Numbered from the stretch's first letter, positions 7,883 through 17,215 are shown. The stretch is DNA of 64,000 bases from Glacieibacterium arshaanense (GCF_004681125.1 NZ_SIHO01000002.1:186001-250000), one strand, 5' to 3'. Made by a program: numbers and translations. Notes: generated from the sequence alone by a model not told the origin.

Positions 7883-8461
7883 TTATGACGATGCGGTCGT
7901 CCGGCGCACCACCGAGAAGCGCTGCAGCTGTGCGCTAGCTTCGGCCCAGTCGGGTTTCAGCGATACCGCCGACTTATAATCCTCGTACGCCTCGCGCGTC
8001 ATGCCGATCAGCTCATAGGCGATGCCGCGCGTGTAATAGGCGATTTCGGGGCGGCTGGGATTATAGCCCAGCCCCGAGGTCAGCGCCGCAACGGCATCCT
8101 TGTCGCGGCCGCCGAGGTGGACGAGCGCGATGCCCTTGTTGACATAGGCTTCGGCGAGCTGGTTGTTGAGCTTGAGCGCCGCGTCATAGTCGGCGATGGC
8201 TGCAGTCAGGTTGCGCGCGTGCATGTAGACGATGCCGCGGTTGACATAGGTCGAGGCGCGCTGCTCGGTCGACATCGCATCTTCCTGGATCGCGGCGTTG
8301 CACACCGCCAGCCCGACCTTGACCGACTGGTTGAATTCAGCGGCCTCGTAGCAGCCGCGCGCGTTACCGCCGCCGATCACCGTGCTTGCAGCAAATGCCG
8401 GCGCTGCTGCCAGCACCAGCGCTGCGACGGCCAGATTTCGGGCGTTCGCAAACCTTGCCAT
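7883..8461 (-). CDS. Exported tetratricopeptide repeat protein
   Basis: 192 residues from the ATG at 8461, with GGGAGGA upstream; a TTG 9 nt earlier is less likely. A signal peptide (MARFANARNLAVAALVLAAA, cleavage after AFA) is followed by TPR repeats with the right spacing: ASTYVNRGIVYMHARNLTAA, AEAYVNKGIALVHLGGRD and IAYYTRGIAYELIGMTREA. It is presumably a periplasmic scaffold. There is no partner evidence in the neighbourhood. Confidence 0.85.
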   Translation of the reverse strand: MARFANARNLAVAALVLAAAPAFAASTVIGGGNARGCYEAAEFNQSVKVGLAVCNAAIQEDAMSTEQRASTYVNRGIVYMHARNLTAAIADYDAALKLNNQLAEAYVNKGIALVHLGGRDKDAVAALTSGLGYNPSRPEIAYYTRGIAYELIGMTREAYEDYKSAVSLKPDWAEASAQLQRFSVVRRTTASS

Positions 8462-8558
8462 GATGTCCAATTCCTCCCACAGAATTGCGTCACAATATCA
8501 CATTGGCGCGTGACCGGTAATCAAAACTTCATGCGGCGTTGACGCAGCAGCGTGCAGC

Positions 8559-8756
8559 CTAGGCGATGATGTCGGGAACCAGCAGGTCGTGCAGCTGGGC
8601 GATCTCGTCGCGCAACCGCAGCTTGCGTTTTTTGAGCCGGGCGATCTGTATCTGGTCATGTCCCGGCATCGATCGCAGTGCCTCGATGGCAGCGTCGAGA
8701 TCGCGGTGCTCCTCGGTGGCAGTTTCAAGGCGTGCGCGCAGTTCGGCTTCGTCCAC
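8559..8756 (-). CDS. YdcH-like (DUF465) small protein
   Basis: 65-residue helical protein starting at GTG 8756 (VDEAELRARLETATEEHRDL) with GGAG 5 nt upstream. The longer open frame to 8942 begins with unrelated Arg-rich sequence and is rejected. The LKKRKLRLRDEIAQLHDLL helix is typical of the YdcH/DUF465 family of short coiled-coil proteins of unknown function. It is divergent from a second family member at 8999. Confidence 0.78.
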   Translation of the reverse strand: MDEAELRARLETATEEHRDLDAAIEALRSMPGHDQIQIARLKKRKLRLRDEIAQLHDLLVPDIIA

Positions 8757-8804
8757 TCTGGCTCCACTCGCTGGTCGGGGACGGGCGTCCCGTTGCCGCA
8801 AAAC

Positions 8805-8827
8805 GTTGCGCGTCCGAGTCGCGCAAC
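8805..8827. repeat. Inverted repeat between the two ydcH-like genes
   Basis: GTTGCGCG and CGCGCAAC (8 bp, perfect) are separated by 7 nt. The dyad lies in the divergent intergenic region and may be an operator or hairpin. Confidence 0.4.
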
Positions 8828-8885
8828 GCCTGCACAGTGGCAAGCGCGGTGCCGCGTGTCGAGCCGCTAGCGCTAGTGGTTTGCG

Positions 8886-8947
8886 GCGTCTTGTCTCACC
8901 AGCCTTGGGCTTGGCCGCAATCCGCAAATTAGGCCGCGACAAGACGC
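8886..8947. repeat. 10-bp perfect inverted repeat upstream of the plus-strand ydcH gene
   Basis: GCGTCTTGTC at 8886-8895 and GACAAGACGC at 8938-8947 are perfect complements enclosing 42 nt with its own GGCCGC/GCGGCC-like pieces. It ends about 50 nt before the GTG at 8999. It could be a 5' leader stem-loop or a small RNA; no function can be assigned. Confidence 0.4.
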
Positions 8948-8998
8948 ATTTCCTGTGATTTTATCTGGTGTGCCCATCTCGCACGAAAGGGAAAGCTA

Positions 8999-9154
8999 GT
9001 GACCAACCATCTCGCTGCACTCTCTGCCAAACACGCCCAGATCGAGGCATCGCTGCACCAGGAAACGCTGCGTCCGATGCCCGATACGGTTCGCGTCGCC
9101 CGGCTCAAGCGCGAGAAGTTGCGGATCAAGGAAGAGATGTCGCTGACGGCCTGA
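8999..9154 (+). CDS. YdcH-like (DUF465) small protein
   Basis: A 51-residue protein from GTG 8999: VTNHLAALSAKHAQIEASLH, then RPMPDTVRVARLKREKLRIK and EEM. AAGGG stands 9 nt upstream. The spacing of KHxxxE...RPxPDxxxVxxLKRxKLxxKEE is the DUF465/YdcH pattern, two helices forming a coiled coil. It is followed 98 nt later by gapR, as these small proteins often group in alphaproteobacteria. Function unknown. Confidence 0.85.
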   Translation: MTNHLAALSAKHAQIEASLHQETLRPMPDTVRVARLKREKLRIKEEMSLTA

Positions 9155-9252
9155 GCCACCTGCTCAACGTAGCTTGCAAGCGCCCGCGGCGCGCAGTACC
9201 GGTGCGCTGAACCCGGCGCCCTGCGCCGGCGGCAATCAGCACTGGAGTGACC

Positions 9253-9498
9253 ATGTCGACGGACAATGTTTCCGCCGAACAGCTGCGGCTGTTCATCGAG
9301 CGAATCGAACGACTCGAAGAAGACAAGAAGGGCATCGCCGACGACATCAAGGACGTCTATGCCGAGGCCAAGGGCACCGGCTTCGACGCCAAGACGATGC
9401 GCAAGATTGTCGCGCTGCGCAAAATGGACAAGGGCGCGCGGCAGGAAGCCGAAGCGCTGCTGGAAACCTACAAGGCGGCGCTCGGGCTGGCGGACTAG
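9253..9498 (+). CDS. gapR: GapR (DUF2312) nucleoid-associated protein
   Basis: 81 residues from ATG 9253 (GGAG 5 nt upstream). The sequence [20 protein letters not shown] followed by [20 protein letters not shown] and [15 protein letters not shown] is the near-invariant DUF2312 block. In Caulobacter, GapR is an essential DNA clamp that tracks overtwisted, AT-rich DNA ahead of replication and transcription forks, stimulating topoisomerases. Full length for the family. Confidence 0.95.
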   Translation: MSTDNVSAEQLRLFIERIERLEEDKKGIADDIKDVYAEAKGTGFDAKTMRKIVALRKMDKGARQEAEALLETYKAALGLAD

Positions 9499-9552
9499 CT
9501 CCGCAGCGGTTGGGGCTTGCACAACCCCGCCCATTTGCGCGAAGGTCTGCAC

Positions 9553-10024
<472 letters not shown>

Positions 10025-10032
<8 letters not shown>

Positions 10033-10810
10033 ATTCGCCCTCGAACGCCCCGCGACGTTAGCGGCTGCAACTGTGGCGTTCAACGCCGGTGGCGAAGCGG
10101 CGCTTCTCGCCGGTGGTCACACGCTGCTGCCCGCCATGAAATCGCGCCTGCGCATGCCCGACACGCTGGTCGATCTGTCGCAGGTCGCCGGATTGACCGG
10201 CATCACCAAGGAGGGTGACCTCCTTTGGATTGGCGCGATGACGCGCCACGCTGCGGTTGCGACCGATGCGACGGCATTGCCCGCGCTGGCGCAGCTCGCG
10301 TCCGGCATCGGTGACCCGCAGGTCCGCAACCGTGGCACGCTGGGTGGTTCGGTCGCCAACAATGACCCCGCCGCCGACTATCCCGCTGCCGTGCTGGCGC
10401 TCGACGGCATCGTCGAAACCACCGCCGGCAGCACCAAGGCCGACGACTTCTTCCAGGGCATGTTCGCCACCGCGCTGGCCGACGGCGAAATCATCACGCG
10501 CATCGGCTTCCGCATCCCCGAAAAGGCCGCCTACGCCAAGTTCCGCCACCCGGCGTCGCGCTATGCGGTGGTCGGTGTGTTCGTTGCGAAGTTTGCGGAC
10601 GGTGTCCGCGTCGCGGTCACCGGTGCCGGCCCGGGCGTGTTCCGCTGGGAAGCCGCCGAAGCGGCACTGAACGGCACGTTCAGCGTTGCGGCGGTCAAGG
10701 GCCTGGTGCTCGACGCCGACGACCTCAATTCGGATATCCACGCCAGCGCCGACTACCGCGCGTCGCTCGCCGGTGTCATGCTCGGTCGGGCGGTCGCGGC
10801 CGCGGTTTAG
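10025..10810 (+). CDS. Molybdenum hydroxylase medium subunit, FAD-binding
   Basis: 261-residue FAD subunit (CoxM/CutM type) starting MREFALERPATLAAATVAFN at 10025, inside the end of the small-subunit gene. FAD-binding loops are visible: LLAGGHTLLPAMKSRLRMP near residue 32 and GTLGGSVANNDPAADYPAA near residue 105. The C-terminal CO-dehydrogenase flavoprotein domain follows. The normal third subunit (about 780 residues, Mo-pterin) is not downstream, where yebC follows after 75 nt, nor anywhere else in this window, so it must be elsewhere or the pair works with another oxidoreductase. Confidence 0.93.
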
Positions 10811-10885
10811 CGCCGCCGGTTGCTTTCACACCCCCGACCGGCCTAAACAGCGCGCGACCCCAATTTAAAGGCGCGTTTTCCGACC

Positions 10886-11629
10886 ATGGCCGGCCATAGC
10901 AAGTTCAAGAACATCATGTACCGCAAGGGCGCGCAGGACGCCAAGCGGTCGAAAATCTTCTCCAAGCTGGCGCGTGAAATCACCGTCGCGGCGAAGTCCG
11001 GCCTGCCCGATCCGGCGATGAACCCGCGGCTGCGCACTGCGGTGCTCGCGGCGCGCAAGGAATCGATGCCCAAGGACAATGTTGACCGCGCCATAAAAAA
11101 GGCCGCGGAACCCGGTGGCGATGACTTCGAAGAGTTGCGCTACGAAGGCTTCGGCCCCGGCGGCGTCGCCATCATCGTCGAAGCGCTCACCGACAACCGC
11201 AACCGCACCGCGACGCACGTCCGCACGATCTTTTCGAAGAATGGCGGCAACCTCGGCGCCAGCGGCTCGGTCAGCCACGGTTTCGAACGCTGCGGCTTGA
11301 TTACCTATGAACTCAAGGCCGGCGACGGCGACACGGTGTTCGAAGCCGCGCTCGAAGCCGGTGCCGACGATGTCGTGTCGAGCGAGGACGGCCACGAAGT
11401 CTACACCGCGATGGACGCACTCCACGAAGTCGCCAAGGCGCTGCAGGCCAAGCTCGGCGAACCCGAATCGGCGAAGCTGCACTGGCGCGCCAAGGAAAAC
11501 GTCTCGGTCGACGAAGCCAATGCCCGCACGCTGATGAACCTCATCGACGCGCTCGAAGACGATGACGATGTCCAGACCGTCTACGGCAACTACGACGTCC
11601 CCGAAGACGTGCTGGCGAAGCTCGGCTAA
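10886..11629 (+). CDS. YebC/PmpR family DNA-binding regulator or translation factor
   Basis: 247-residue YebC/TACO1-family protein, full length: [20 protein letters not shown], then [20 protein letters not shown] and [20 protein letters not shown]. Members have been described as transcriptional regulators (PmpR) and, more recently, as factors that relieve ribosome stalling at proline runs. It lies 3 nt upstream of ruvC, the conserved yebC-ruvC-ruvA-ruvB arrangement. Confidence 0.95.
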   Translation: MAGHSKFKNIMYRKGAQDAKRSKIFSKLAREITVAAKSGLPDPAMNPRLRTAVLAARKESMPKDNVDRAIKKAAEPGGDDFEELRYEGFGPGGVAIIVEALTDNRNRTATHVRTIFSKNGGNLGASGSVSHGFERCGLITYELKAGDGDTVFEAALEAGADDVVSSEDGHEVYTAMDALHEVAKALQAKLGEPESAKLHWRAKENVSVDEANARTLMNLIDALEDDDDVQTVYGNYDVPEDVLAKLG

Positions 11630-11632
11630 GGC

Positions 11633-12130
11633 GTGATCCTCATCGGCCTCGACCCAGGGCTGCAAACCACCGGCTGGGGCGTGATCGAGGCGCAGGGCAA
11701 CCGCTTGCGGCACATTGCCAACGGCGCGGTCAAAAGCCGCGCCGCCGATGCGCTTTCCGATCGGCTGCTGGCGCTGCACGACGGGCTGATGGCGGTGATT
11801 GCCGCGCACACACCAGATGGTGCGGCGGTCGAGGAAGTCTTCGTCAACACCAACCCGCAATCGACGCTCAAGCTCGGCCAGGCGCGCGGCGTCGTGCTGC
11901 TCGTTGCGGCGCGCAGCGGCCTGCCGGTCGCCGAATATGCGACGCGGCTGGTCAAGAAAGCCGTCGTCGGTGTCGGCAATGCCGACAAGCGCCAGATCCG
12001 CGCGATGGTCGAACGGCTGCTGCCGGGCTGCAAGGTCGCGGGCGAGGACGCCGCCGATGCGCTCGCCGTCGCCATCACCCACGCGCATCTTGCCGGAACC
12101 GCGGCGGCGCTGCACAAGTCGTTTCCATGA
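11633..12130 (+). CDS. ruvC: Holliday junction resolvase RuvC
   Basis: 165 residues from GTG 11633. The first catalytic Asp lies in [16 protein letters not shown], the Glu in [20 protein letters not shown], and the last acidic pair in [19 protein letters not shown], as in the RNase H-fold resolvase. It cuts four-way junctions symmetrically, as a dimer with RuvAB. Its stop overlaps the ruvA start (ATGA), showing an operon with yebC. Confidence 0.96.
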   Translation: MILIGLDPGLQTTGWGVIEAQGNRLRHIANGAVKSRAADALSDRLLALHDGLMAVIAAHTPDGAAVEEVFVNTNPQSTLKLGQARGVVLLVAARSGLPVAEYATRLVKKAVVGVGNADKRQIRAMVERLLPGCKVAGEDAADALAVAITHAHLAGTAAALHKSFP

Positions 12131-12726
12131 TCGCAAAGCTCAGGGGATTGCTCGACTCGACCGCCGCCGACAGCGCGGTGATCGACGTGAACGGCGTCGG
12201 CTACCTCGTCCACGCCAGCAGCAAGACGCTGGGCGCACTCGGCCCGACCGGCAGCCCTGCGACCTTGCACATTGAAACCCAGGTCCGCGAAGACGCGATT
12301 CAGCTGTTCGGCTTCCTCGCCGAGGATGAACGCGACTGGTTCCGCTTGCTGCTGTCGGTGCAGGGCGTCGGCGGCCGCGTCGCGCTCGCCATCCTGTCGG
12401 TGCTGTCCCCCGCCGAAGTCCAGCACGCCATCGCCGCCAAGGATGCCGCCAGCGTCGCCCGCGCCAACGGCGTCGGCCCCAAACTCGCCGCGCGCATCAT
12501 CAACGAACTCAAGGACAAGGCCGGCACCATCGCCACCGGCCCCGGTATCGCTGCCCCCATCAGCAGCCCCAAGGGCGCCGTCGCCGATACATTGTCGGCG
12601 CTCGCCAACCTCGGCTTCCGCCCCGTCGACGCCAGCCGCGCGGTCGCTGAGGCGCAGGCGGAGTTGGGCGAGGGCGCGAGCGTCAACGAGCTGCTGCGCG
12701 TGGCGCTGCGGAAGAGTGCGCGCTAG
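12127..12726 (+). CDS. ruvA: Holliday junction helicase subunit RuvA
   Basis: 199 residues, full length: OB-fold N-terminal domain ([20 protein letters not shown]), two helix-hairpin-helix motifs ([20 protein letters not shown] and [20 protein letters not shown]) that grip junction arms, and a C-terminal UBA-like domain ([20 protein letters not shown]) that binds RuvB. ruvB does not follow directly: two minus-strand tRNA-like genes and a 0.2-kb gap intervene. Confidence 0.96.
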   Translation: MIAKLRGLLDSTAADSAVIDVNGVGYLVHASSKTLGALGPTGSPATLHIETQVREDAIQLFGFLAEDERDWFRLLLSVQGVGGRVALAILSVLSPAEVQHAIAAKDAASVARANGVGPKLAARIINELKDKAGTIATGPGIAAPISSPKGAVADTLSALANLGFRPVDASRAVAEAQAELGEGASVNELLRVALRKSAR

Positions 12727-12775
12727 GCAATCGGTTCAGGGTCACCTGACAGCAATCGATTTCGCGACGAAAATT

Positions 12776-12851
12776 TGGAGTGCCCGGCGAGATTCGAACT
12801 CGCGACCTAGAGGGTAAAAATCTCCCGCTCTACCTATTGAGCTACGGGCAC
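12776..12851 (-). tRNA. tRNA-like gene, best read as tRNA-Lys(TTT), atypical
   Basis: Read on the minus strand from 12851, the acceptor arms GTGCCCG/CGGGCAC pair perfectly, the D arm is GCTC-AATAGGTA-GAGC, and the T arm GCGAG-TTCGAAT-CTCGC is perfect, with encoded CCA. The anticodon loop TTTTTAC gives anticodon TTT (Lys). Two features are unusual: the stem pair next to the anticodon loop is A·C, and the discriminator base is T, whereas Lys tRNAs normally have A. It could be a real but divergent tRNA or a decaying one. Confidence 0.6.
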
Positions 12852-12862
12852 AATGGGCTGGG

Positions 12863-12938
12863 TGGTGCCAGAGGTCTGGAATCGAACCAACGACCTGCTT
12901 TGAATAGGAAAGCTGCTCTACCACTGAGCTACCTCGGC
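12863..12938 (-). tRNA. Degenerate tRNA-like gene, identity unclear
   Basis: On the minus strand from 12938, the D arm (GCTC-AGTGGTA-GAGC) and anticodon stem (GCTTT/AAAGC) are good, and TTCGATT and a terminal CCA are present. The acceptor stem (GCCGAGG against CCTCTGGC) needs a bulged T, and the T stem has a mismatch. The 7-nt anticodon loop CCTATTC has C where all normal tRNAs have U33. If read by position the anticodon would be TAT. I therefore call it a tRNA-like or pseudo-tRNA gene with no assigned amino acid. Confidence 0.5.
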
Positions 12939-13063
12939 GCGACGGGCGCGCGGGCAGCGCGCCGTTACCGGGCGGTCGTTGTTCGCGTGGTTTTTCGTTT
13001 GAGCATGGTGCACGCATAGCGCCGGAAAGGCGAAATTGCAATCGCCTCCGTGACCTGCCTCAA

Positions 13064-13080
13064 GAACGTGTAAAATGTTC
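13064..13080. promoter_or_regulatory. GAAC-N9-GTTC dyad upstream of ruvB
   Basis: A 17-bp imperfect palindrome (GAACGTGTAAAATGTTC), 62 nt before the ruvB start. It resembles SOS-type dyads in its half-sites, but the alphaproteobacterial LexA box is usually the direct repeat GTTC-N7-GTTC, so control by LexA is only a possibility. Confidence 0.3.
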
Positions 13081-13141
13081 ACTTCGGGCGCGATCCGCAG
13101 GCCATGGCGTCGCGCCGCGACAGCCGGTAGAGACAGTATCG

Positions 13142-14176
13142 ATGAACGCCGACGACCGCCCCATCACCGCGCAGCGCCGCCCCGAAGACATCGACGCCGC
13201 GCTGCGTCCGCAGACGCTCGACGAATTCGTCGGGCAGGCGGCTAGCCGTGAAAACCTGCGCATCTTCATCGAGGCGGCGCGCGGGCGTGGCGAGGCGCTT
13301 GACCATGTGCTGCTGCATGGGCCGCCGGGGCTGGGCAAGACGACGCTGGCGCAGATTGTCGCGCGCGAAATGGGCGTCGGTTTCCGCGCTACCTCGGGAC
13401 CGGTCATCGCCAAGGCGGGTGACCTCGCGGCGCTGCTCACCAACCTTGAGCCGCATGACGTGCTGTTTATCGACGAAATCCACCGGCTGTCGCCCGCAGT
13501 CGAGGAAATCCTCTATCCGGCGATGGAGGACCGCGCGCTCGACTTGATGATTGGCGAAGGACCATCCGCCCGCTCGGTGCGCATCGACCTGCCACCGTTC
13601 ACGCTGATTGGCGCCACCACCCGCGCCGGGCTGGTGACGACGCCGCTGCGCGACCGCTTCGGCATTCCGCTGCGGCTTATTTTCTACACCGTCCCCGAAC
13701 TCGAAAGCGTCGTACGCCGCGCCAGCCAGTTGCTGGCTATGGACCTCACCGATGATGGCGCGCACGAAATCGCGTCGCGCGCCCGCGGCACCCCGCGCAT
13801 TTCGGGGCGGTTGCTGCGCCGCGTCCGCGATTTCGCCGCGGTCGCCGGCCACGCCACCGTCACCGCGAAGATCGCCGATGCCGCGCTCAACCGCCTCGAA
13901 GTCGATAACCTCGGGCTCGATTCGATGGACCGGCGCTATCTGATGATGATCGCCGACATCTATCGCGGCGGGCCGGTCGGCATCGAAACCCTCGCCGCGG
14001 GCCTCAGCGAGGCGCGCGACACCGTCGAGGATGTCATCGAACCCTATCTGATCCAGTCGGGGCTGGTGGCACGCACCGCGCGCGGGCGCATGCTCAATGC
14101 CAGCGCCTGGAAACACCTCGGGCTGACACCACCCGCGACGCAGGTGCAACTGCCGTTGCTTGACGAGGACGATTAG
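13142..14176 (+). CDS. ruvB: Holliday junction branch migration helicase RuvB
   Basis: 344-residue AAA+ motor. Walker A is [20 protein letters not shown] (about residue 57), Walker B is [17 protein letters not shown], sensor 1 lies in [20 protein letters not shown], and the winged-helix domain is at the C terminus ([17 protein letters not shown]). It forms hexameric rings flanking RuvA and drives branch migration. It has its own upstream region and its stop is followed 2 nt later by the first palindromic element. Confidence 0.97.
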   Translation: MNADDRPITAQRRPEDIDAALRPQTLDEFVGQAASRENLRIFIEAARGRGEALDHVLLHGPPGLGKTTLAQIVAREMGVGFRATSGPVIAKAGDLAALLTNLEPHDVLFIDEIHRLSPAVEEILYPAMEDRALDLMIGEGPSARSVRIDLPPFTLIGATTRAGLVTTPLRDRFGIPLRLIFYTVPELESVVRRASQLLAMDLTDDGAHEIASRARGTPRISGRLLRRVRDFAAVAGHATVTAKIADAALNRLEVDNLGLDSMDRRYLMMIADIYRGGPVGIETLAAGLSEARDTVEDVIEPYLIQSGLVARTARGRMLNASAWKHLGLTPPATQVQLPLLDEDD

Positions 14177-14177
14177 G

Positions 14178-14302
14178 GCCTCCGGCGGGCAGGCCTGAGG
14201 CCTGCACCCAATTGTTCGGATGGGCCAAATGCAGCCACGGCAGCGTATTGATGCACCGACTCAATTGATGGGTGCAGGGCCAAGGCCCTGCCCGCCGGAG
14301 GC
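14178..14302. repeat. Intergenic palindromic element, copy 1
   Basis: 125 bp between the convergent ends of ruvB and the DUF4239-like gene. The outer arms GCCTCCGGCGGGC and GCCCGCCGGAGGC are perfect complements. Inside each lies a secondary hairpin: GCAGGCC-TGA-GGCCTGC on the left and GCAGGGCC-A-AGGCCCTGC on the right, flanked by ACCCA/TGGGT. The family has five copies in this window and probably ends transcripts from both sides. Confidence 0.9.
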
Positions 14303-14308
14303 TCTTTA

Positions 14309-15136
14309 CTATTGCACGACTTCCGTCGGCGGCACCGCAGCCAGCGCGCGCTGCGCTGCGACGTCGGCGGCCATATCGGCTTGCAGGTCGATCATCGGTT
14401 GCTGCGAGACGCGTACCAATCCCGAACGCGGCCGGTCGAGATCGAGCACCATCAGGATGGCGAGTGTTAGCAGCGTGAAGAAGGCGATGTTGATCGGCCG
14501 GTTGACCTTTGATTGCAGGCCGGTCGAATAGCCGATGATGGCGGCGGTAATCAGCGAGAACAGGATCAGCAGATCAATGACCAGCAGCGGGATATGTTCG
14601 CGCGCCGCCGATTCGCGACGCCAGGCGGCATCATCGACACGCGTCATCCCGTCGATCAGTGACCTTGTAATCAGCGGTCGCGTGTCGTCGGTGACAAGTT
14701 CGTTGACGATGGCCCACATCTTGTTCTGCACGTCTTCGGCAGCGACATCGGCGGCGCGCTTGCGGTCGACGACGACGCCATTCTGGAAGTAGGCGAGGCG
14801 TTGCGCGAGGTATCTCTGGACGAGTGGCTGCATTCGGTCGCGGACTTCGGGGGGCTCGAGCCGGACGCGTTCCCAGACCATCGTCAGTGCACCGGCTTCC
14901 TCGACAACAAGGTCGCGGCGCGTGTCATAGCGGTTGAGCGCCACCGAAAAGGTGAAGCCGATCAGCAGCGACAGCATCGTCACCGACGCCGAGGTGGCAG
15001 GAAATGTATCGAGATTGATCGCGATATGATTGCGCAAGCGGCCGCCAAGCGCCGTTGCCAGCCCGATCAATGTCAGCAGCAGCGCGCCGATCGCCCAGAT
15101 CGGCATGATATCGACCAGACTGTTGATCACATGCAC
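14309..15136 (-). CDS. Bestrophin-like/DUF4239 membrane protein
   Basis: 275-residue inner-membrane protein: two N-terminal transmembrane helices (PIWAIGALLLTLIGLATALG and SASVTMLSLLIGFTFSVALN), a central cytoplasmic helical region of about 110 residues, then two further helices (LLVIDLLILFSLITAAIIGY and NIAFFTLLTLAILMVLDLDR). FxxALNRYDxRRxLVxxEA and the VLDLDRPRSGLVRVSQQPM end are typical of the DUF4239 family. Function unknown (possible channel). A 21-bp AT-rich palindrome lies 7 nt upstream of its start. Confidence 0.8.
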   Translation of the reverse strand: MHVINSLVDIMPIWAIGALLLTLIGLATALGGRLRNHIAINLDTFPATSASVTMLSLLIGFTFSVALNRYDTRRDLVVEEAGALTMVWERVRLEPPEVRDRMQPLVQRYLAQRLAYFQNGVVVDRKRAADVAAEDVQNKMWAIVNELVTDDTRPLITRSLIDGMTRVDDAAWRRESAAREHIPLLVIDLLILFSLITAAIIGYSTGLQSKVNRPINIAFFTLLTLAILMVLDLDRPRSGLVRVSQQPMIDLQADMAADVAAQRALAAVPPTEVVQ

Positions 15137-15142
15137 CCCGCG

Positions 15143-15163
15143 GAATAGTAATCGTTATTATTC
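15143..15163. promoter_or_regulatory. 21-bp AT-rich dyad, candidate Fur-family operator
   Basis: GAATA-n-TAA-nnn-TTA-n-TATTC is symmetrical in 16 of 21 positions and stands out in GC-rich DNA. It lies between the DUF4239-like start (15136) and an AT-rich TATATAA promoter-like stretch at 15170-15177, where a repressor would block transcription. The length and A+T content resemble Fur/Mur/Zur boxes, but no consensus is matched exactly. Confidence 0.4.
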
Positions 15164-15326
15164 AGTATGTTATATAAATCTTGCGGTCGTAATCCGGTCA
15201 AGCTGTTCCGCATGTACGGCACCGCTTGACCTGTAAAGACTGACCACATTGCCTTGTTGTTTGCCGCGACCGGCGTAGCGCCTTATGGACGCTTTTTCAC
15301 CTTGAATCGACGCGAGTCCGCATACC

Positions 15327-16739
15327 ATGACCAAGCCGCGCACCTTGTATCAGAAGATCTGGGACGACCATGTCGTCCACCAGCGCGATGACGGTACCGC
15401 GCTGATTTGGATCGACCGCCACCTGATCCACGAAGTCACGACGCCGCAGGCGTTCGAGGCACTGCGGCTGGCGGGTCGCGCCGTCCGCCGCCCCGACCTG
15501 ACGCTGGCGGTGCCCGATCACAATGTGCCGACCAACCACCGCTTCGAACCGATTGCCGATCCTGAATCTGCCGCCCAGGTCGCCGCACTCGCCGCCAATT
15601 GCGCCGACTTCGGCATCGAGCATATCGAGATCAACGCCGCCGCCCAGGGCATCGTCCATGTCATCGGGCCGGAGCAGGGCTTCACTTTGCCGGGCGTCAC
15701 GCTGGTGTGCGGCGACAGCCACACCGCGACGCATGGCGCGTTCGGCGCGCTGGCGTTCGGCATCGGCACGTCCGAAGTCGAACATGTGTTTGCCACCCAA
15801 ACCTTGCTGCTCAAGCAATCGGCATCGATGGAAGTGCGCGTCACCGGCGAGCTCGGCTTCGGCGTGACCCCCAAGGACGTCGCGCTGGCGATCTGCGGCC
15901 AGATCGGCACTGGCGGCGGCACCGGCCATGTCATCGAATACACCGGCCCGGTCATCGAAGCGATGAGCATGGAAGGCCGGATGACGCTGTGCAACATGGC
16001 GATCGAGGCCGGCGCGCGTGCCGGACTGGTGGCGCCCGATGCCAAGACCTACGCCTATGTCGCCGGCCGCCCGCGCGCGCCAAAAGGCGCAGATATGGAT
16101 GCCGCGCTGGCCTATTGGGCAACACTGAAGACCGACCCTGGCGCGCGCTACGACCGCGTCGTCATCATCGACGGCAGCGCCATCGCGCCGCTGGTCAGCT
16201 GGGGCACGTCGCCCGAAGACGTCGTGGCGATCACCGGCAATGTGCCCGCACCGGCAGACTTCGCCGACCCGTCGAAGGCGGCGGCTGCAGCGCGCGCGCT
16301 CGACTATATGGGACTGGTGCCCGGCACCGCGATGGCCGACGTTGAAGTCCAGAACATCTTCATCGGCAGCTGCACCAACAGCCGCATCGAGGATCTGCGC
16401 GCCGCCGCTGCGGTGGTCGCCGGCCGCAAGGTCGCGGCCAACGTCAAGCAGGCGCTGGTCGTGCCGGGGTCGGGGCTGGTCAAGGCGCAGGCCGAGGCTG
16501 AAGGGCTGGACCGCATCTTCATCGACGCCGGGTTCGACTGGCGCGCGCCGGGCTGCTCGATGTGCCTCGGCATGAACCCCGACAAGGTGCCCGCCGGCGA
16601 GCGCTGCGCCAGCACGTCGAACCGCAACTTCGTCGGCCGCCAGGGACCGGGCGCGCGCACGCACCTGCTATCGCCGGCGATGGCCGCGGCGGCGGCAGTG
16701 ACCGGACGCCTCACCGATGTCCGCGACCTGATGCGCTAG
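15327..16739 (+). CDS. leuC: 3-Isopropylmalate dehydratase, large subunit
   Basis: 470-residue aconitase-family subunit that isomerises 2- to 3-isopropylmalate in leucine synthesis. The 4Fe-4S ligands are visible: [14 protein letters not shown] and [11 protein letters not shown]. Substrate-site pieces include [20 protein letters not shown] and DHNVPT. It is the first gene of a leu cluster and is followed by a small exported-protein gene, then leuD and leuB. Expression probably starts within the 190-bp AT-richer upstream region. Confidence 0.97.
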   Translation: MTKPRTLYQKIWDDHVVHQRDDGTALIWIDRHLIHEVTTPQAFEALRLAGRAVRRPDLTLAVPDHNVPTNHRFEPIADPESAAQVAALAANCADFGIEHIEINAAAQGIVHVIGPEQGFTLPGVTLVCGDSHTATHGAFGALAFGIGTSEVEHVFATQTLLLKQSASMEVRVTGELGFGVTPKDVALAICGQIGTGGGTGHVIEYTGPVIEAMSMEGRMTLCNMAIEAGARAGLVAPDAKTYAYVAGRPRAPKGADMDAALAYWATLKTDPGARYDRVVIIDGSAIAPLVSWGTSPEDVVAITGNVPAPADFADPSKAAAAARALDYMGLVPGTAMADVEVQNIFIGSCTNSRIEDLRAAAAVVAGRKVAANVKQALVVPGSGLVKAQAEAEGLDRIFIDAGFDWRAPGCSMCLGMNPDKVPAGERCASTSNRNFVGRQGPGARTHLLSPAMAAAAAVTGRLTDVRDLMR

Positions 16740-16832
16740 AACGACAGTGGCGCAGTTCGCTGCACTGCGGTATTGTCAGCACATTCCGCCGGGCCCAGCC
16801 TGATTGCGCACCAAACCAGTACGAGGTTCATC

Positions 16833-17180
16833 ATGTTTCCGAGCGTTCGCCACCTGACACTGATCGTCGCAGCCACAATGCTTGCCACGCCGGTACTGGC
16901 GCAGGATGTCGTCAAGCCTGCCGCGCCGCCAACGGTTGCAGTGCCGGTCGCCGCCGACACTGCCGCCGCCGTCAAGCCCGGCAACCCCGAAATCAAGGTG
17001 GCAGCGACCAAGCCCGATCCCAAGGATCCCGATGCGGTCGTGTGCAAGGTTGAAACCAATACCGGTTCGCGCATCGCCTCGACCAAGCGCTGCCAGACGC
17101 GCCGCCAATGGGCCGATCAAAGCCGCGAAGTCCAGAAGATGATCATGGACAAGCCGGCGCCGTCAGCGGGTAGCAACTAA
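16833..17180 (+). CDS. Small exported protein inside the leu operon
   Basis: 115 residues from ATG 16833: signal peptide [20 protein letters not shown] (cleavage after VLA), a Pro/Ala/Val-rich linker, then a conserved-looking tail, [20 protein letters not shown] followed by [14 protein letters not shown]. The tail has two Cys that could pair. I know similar short periplasmic proteins from sphingomonads but no function. It sits between leuC and leuD on the same strand (spacings 93 and 35 nt). Confidence 0.8.
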   Translation: MFPSVRHLTLIVAATMLATPVLAQDVVKPAAPPTVAVPVAADTAAAVKPGNPEIKVAATKPDPKDPDAVVCKVETNTGSRIASTKRCQTRRQWADQSREVQKMIMDKPAPSAGSN

Positions 17181-17215
17181 CGGCAGTTGCCGCACAAACT
17201 TCAGGAAGTCGACCC

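Noticed and set aside
8757-8942. Longer N-terminal extension of the minus-strand ydcH-like gene to 8942
   Set aside because: The extension is Arg/Pro/Ala-rich with no family match, while GTG 8756 has its own ribosome binding site and fits the family length.
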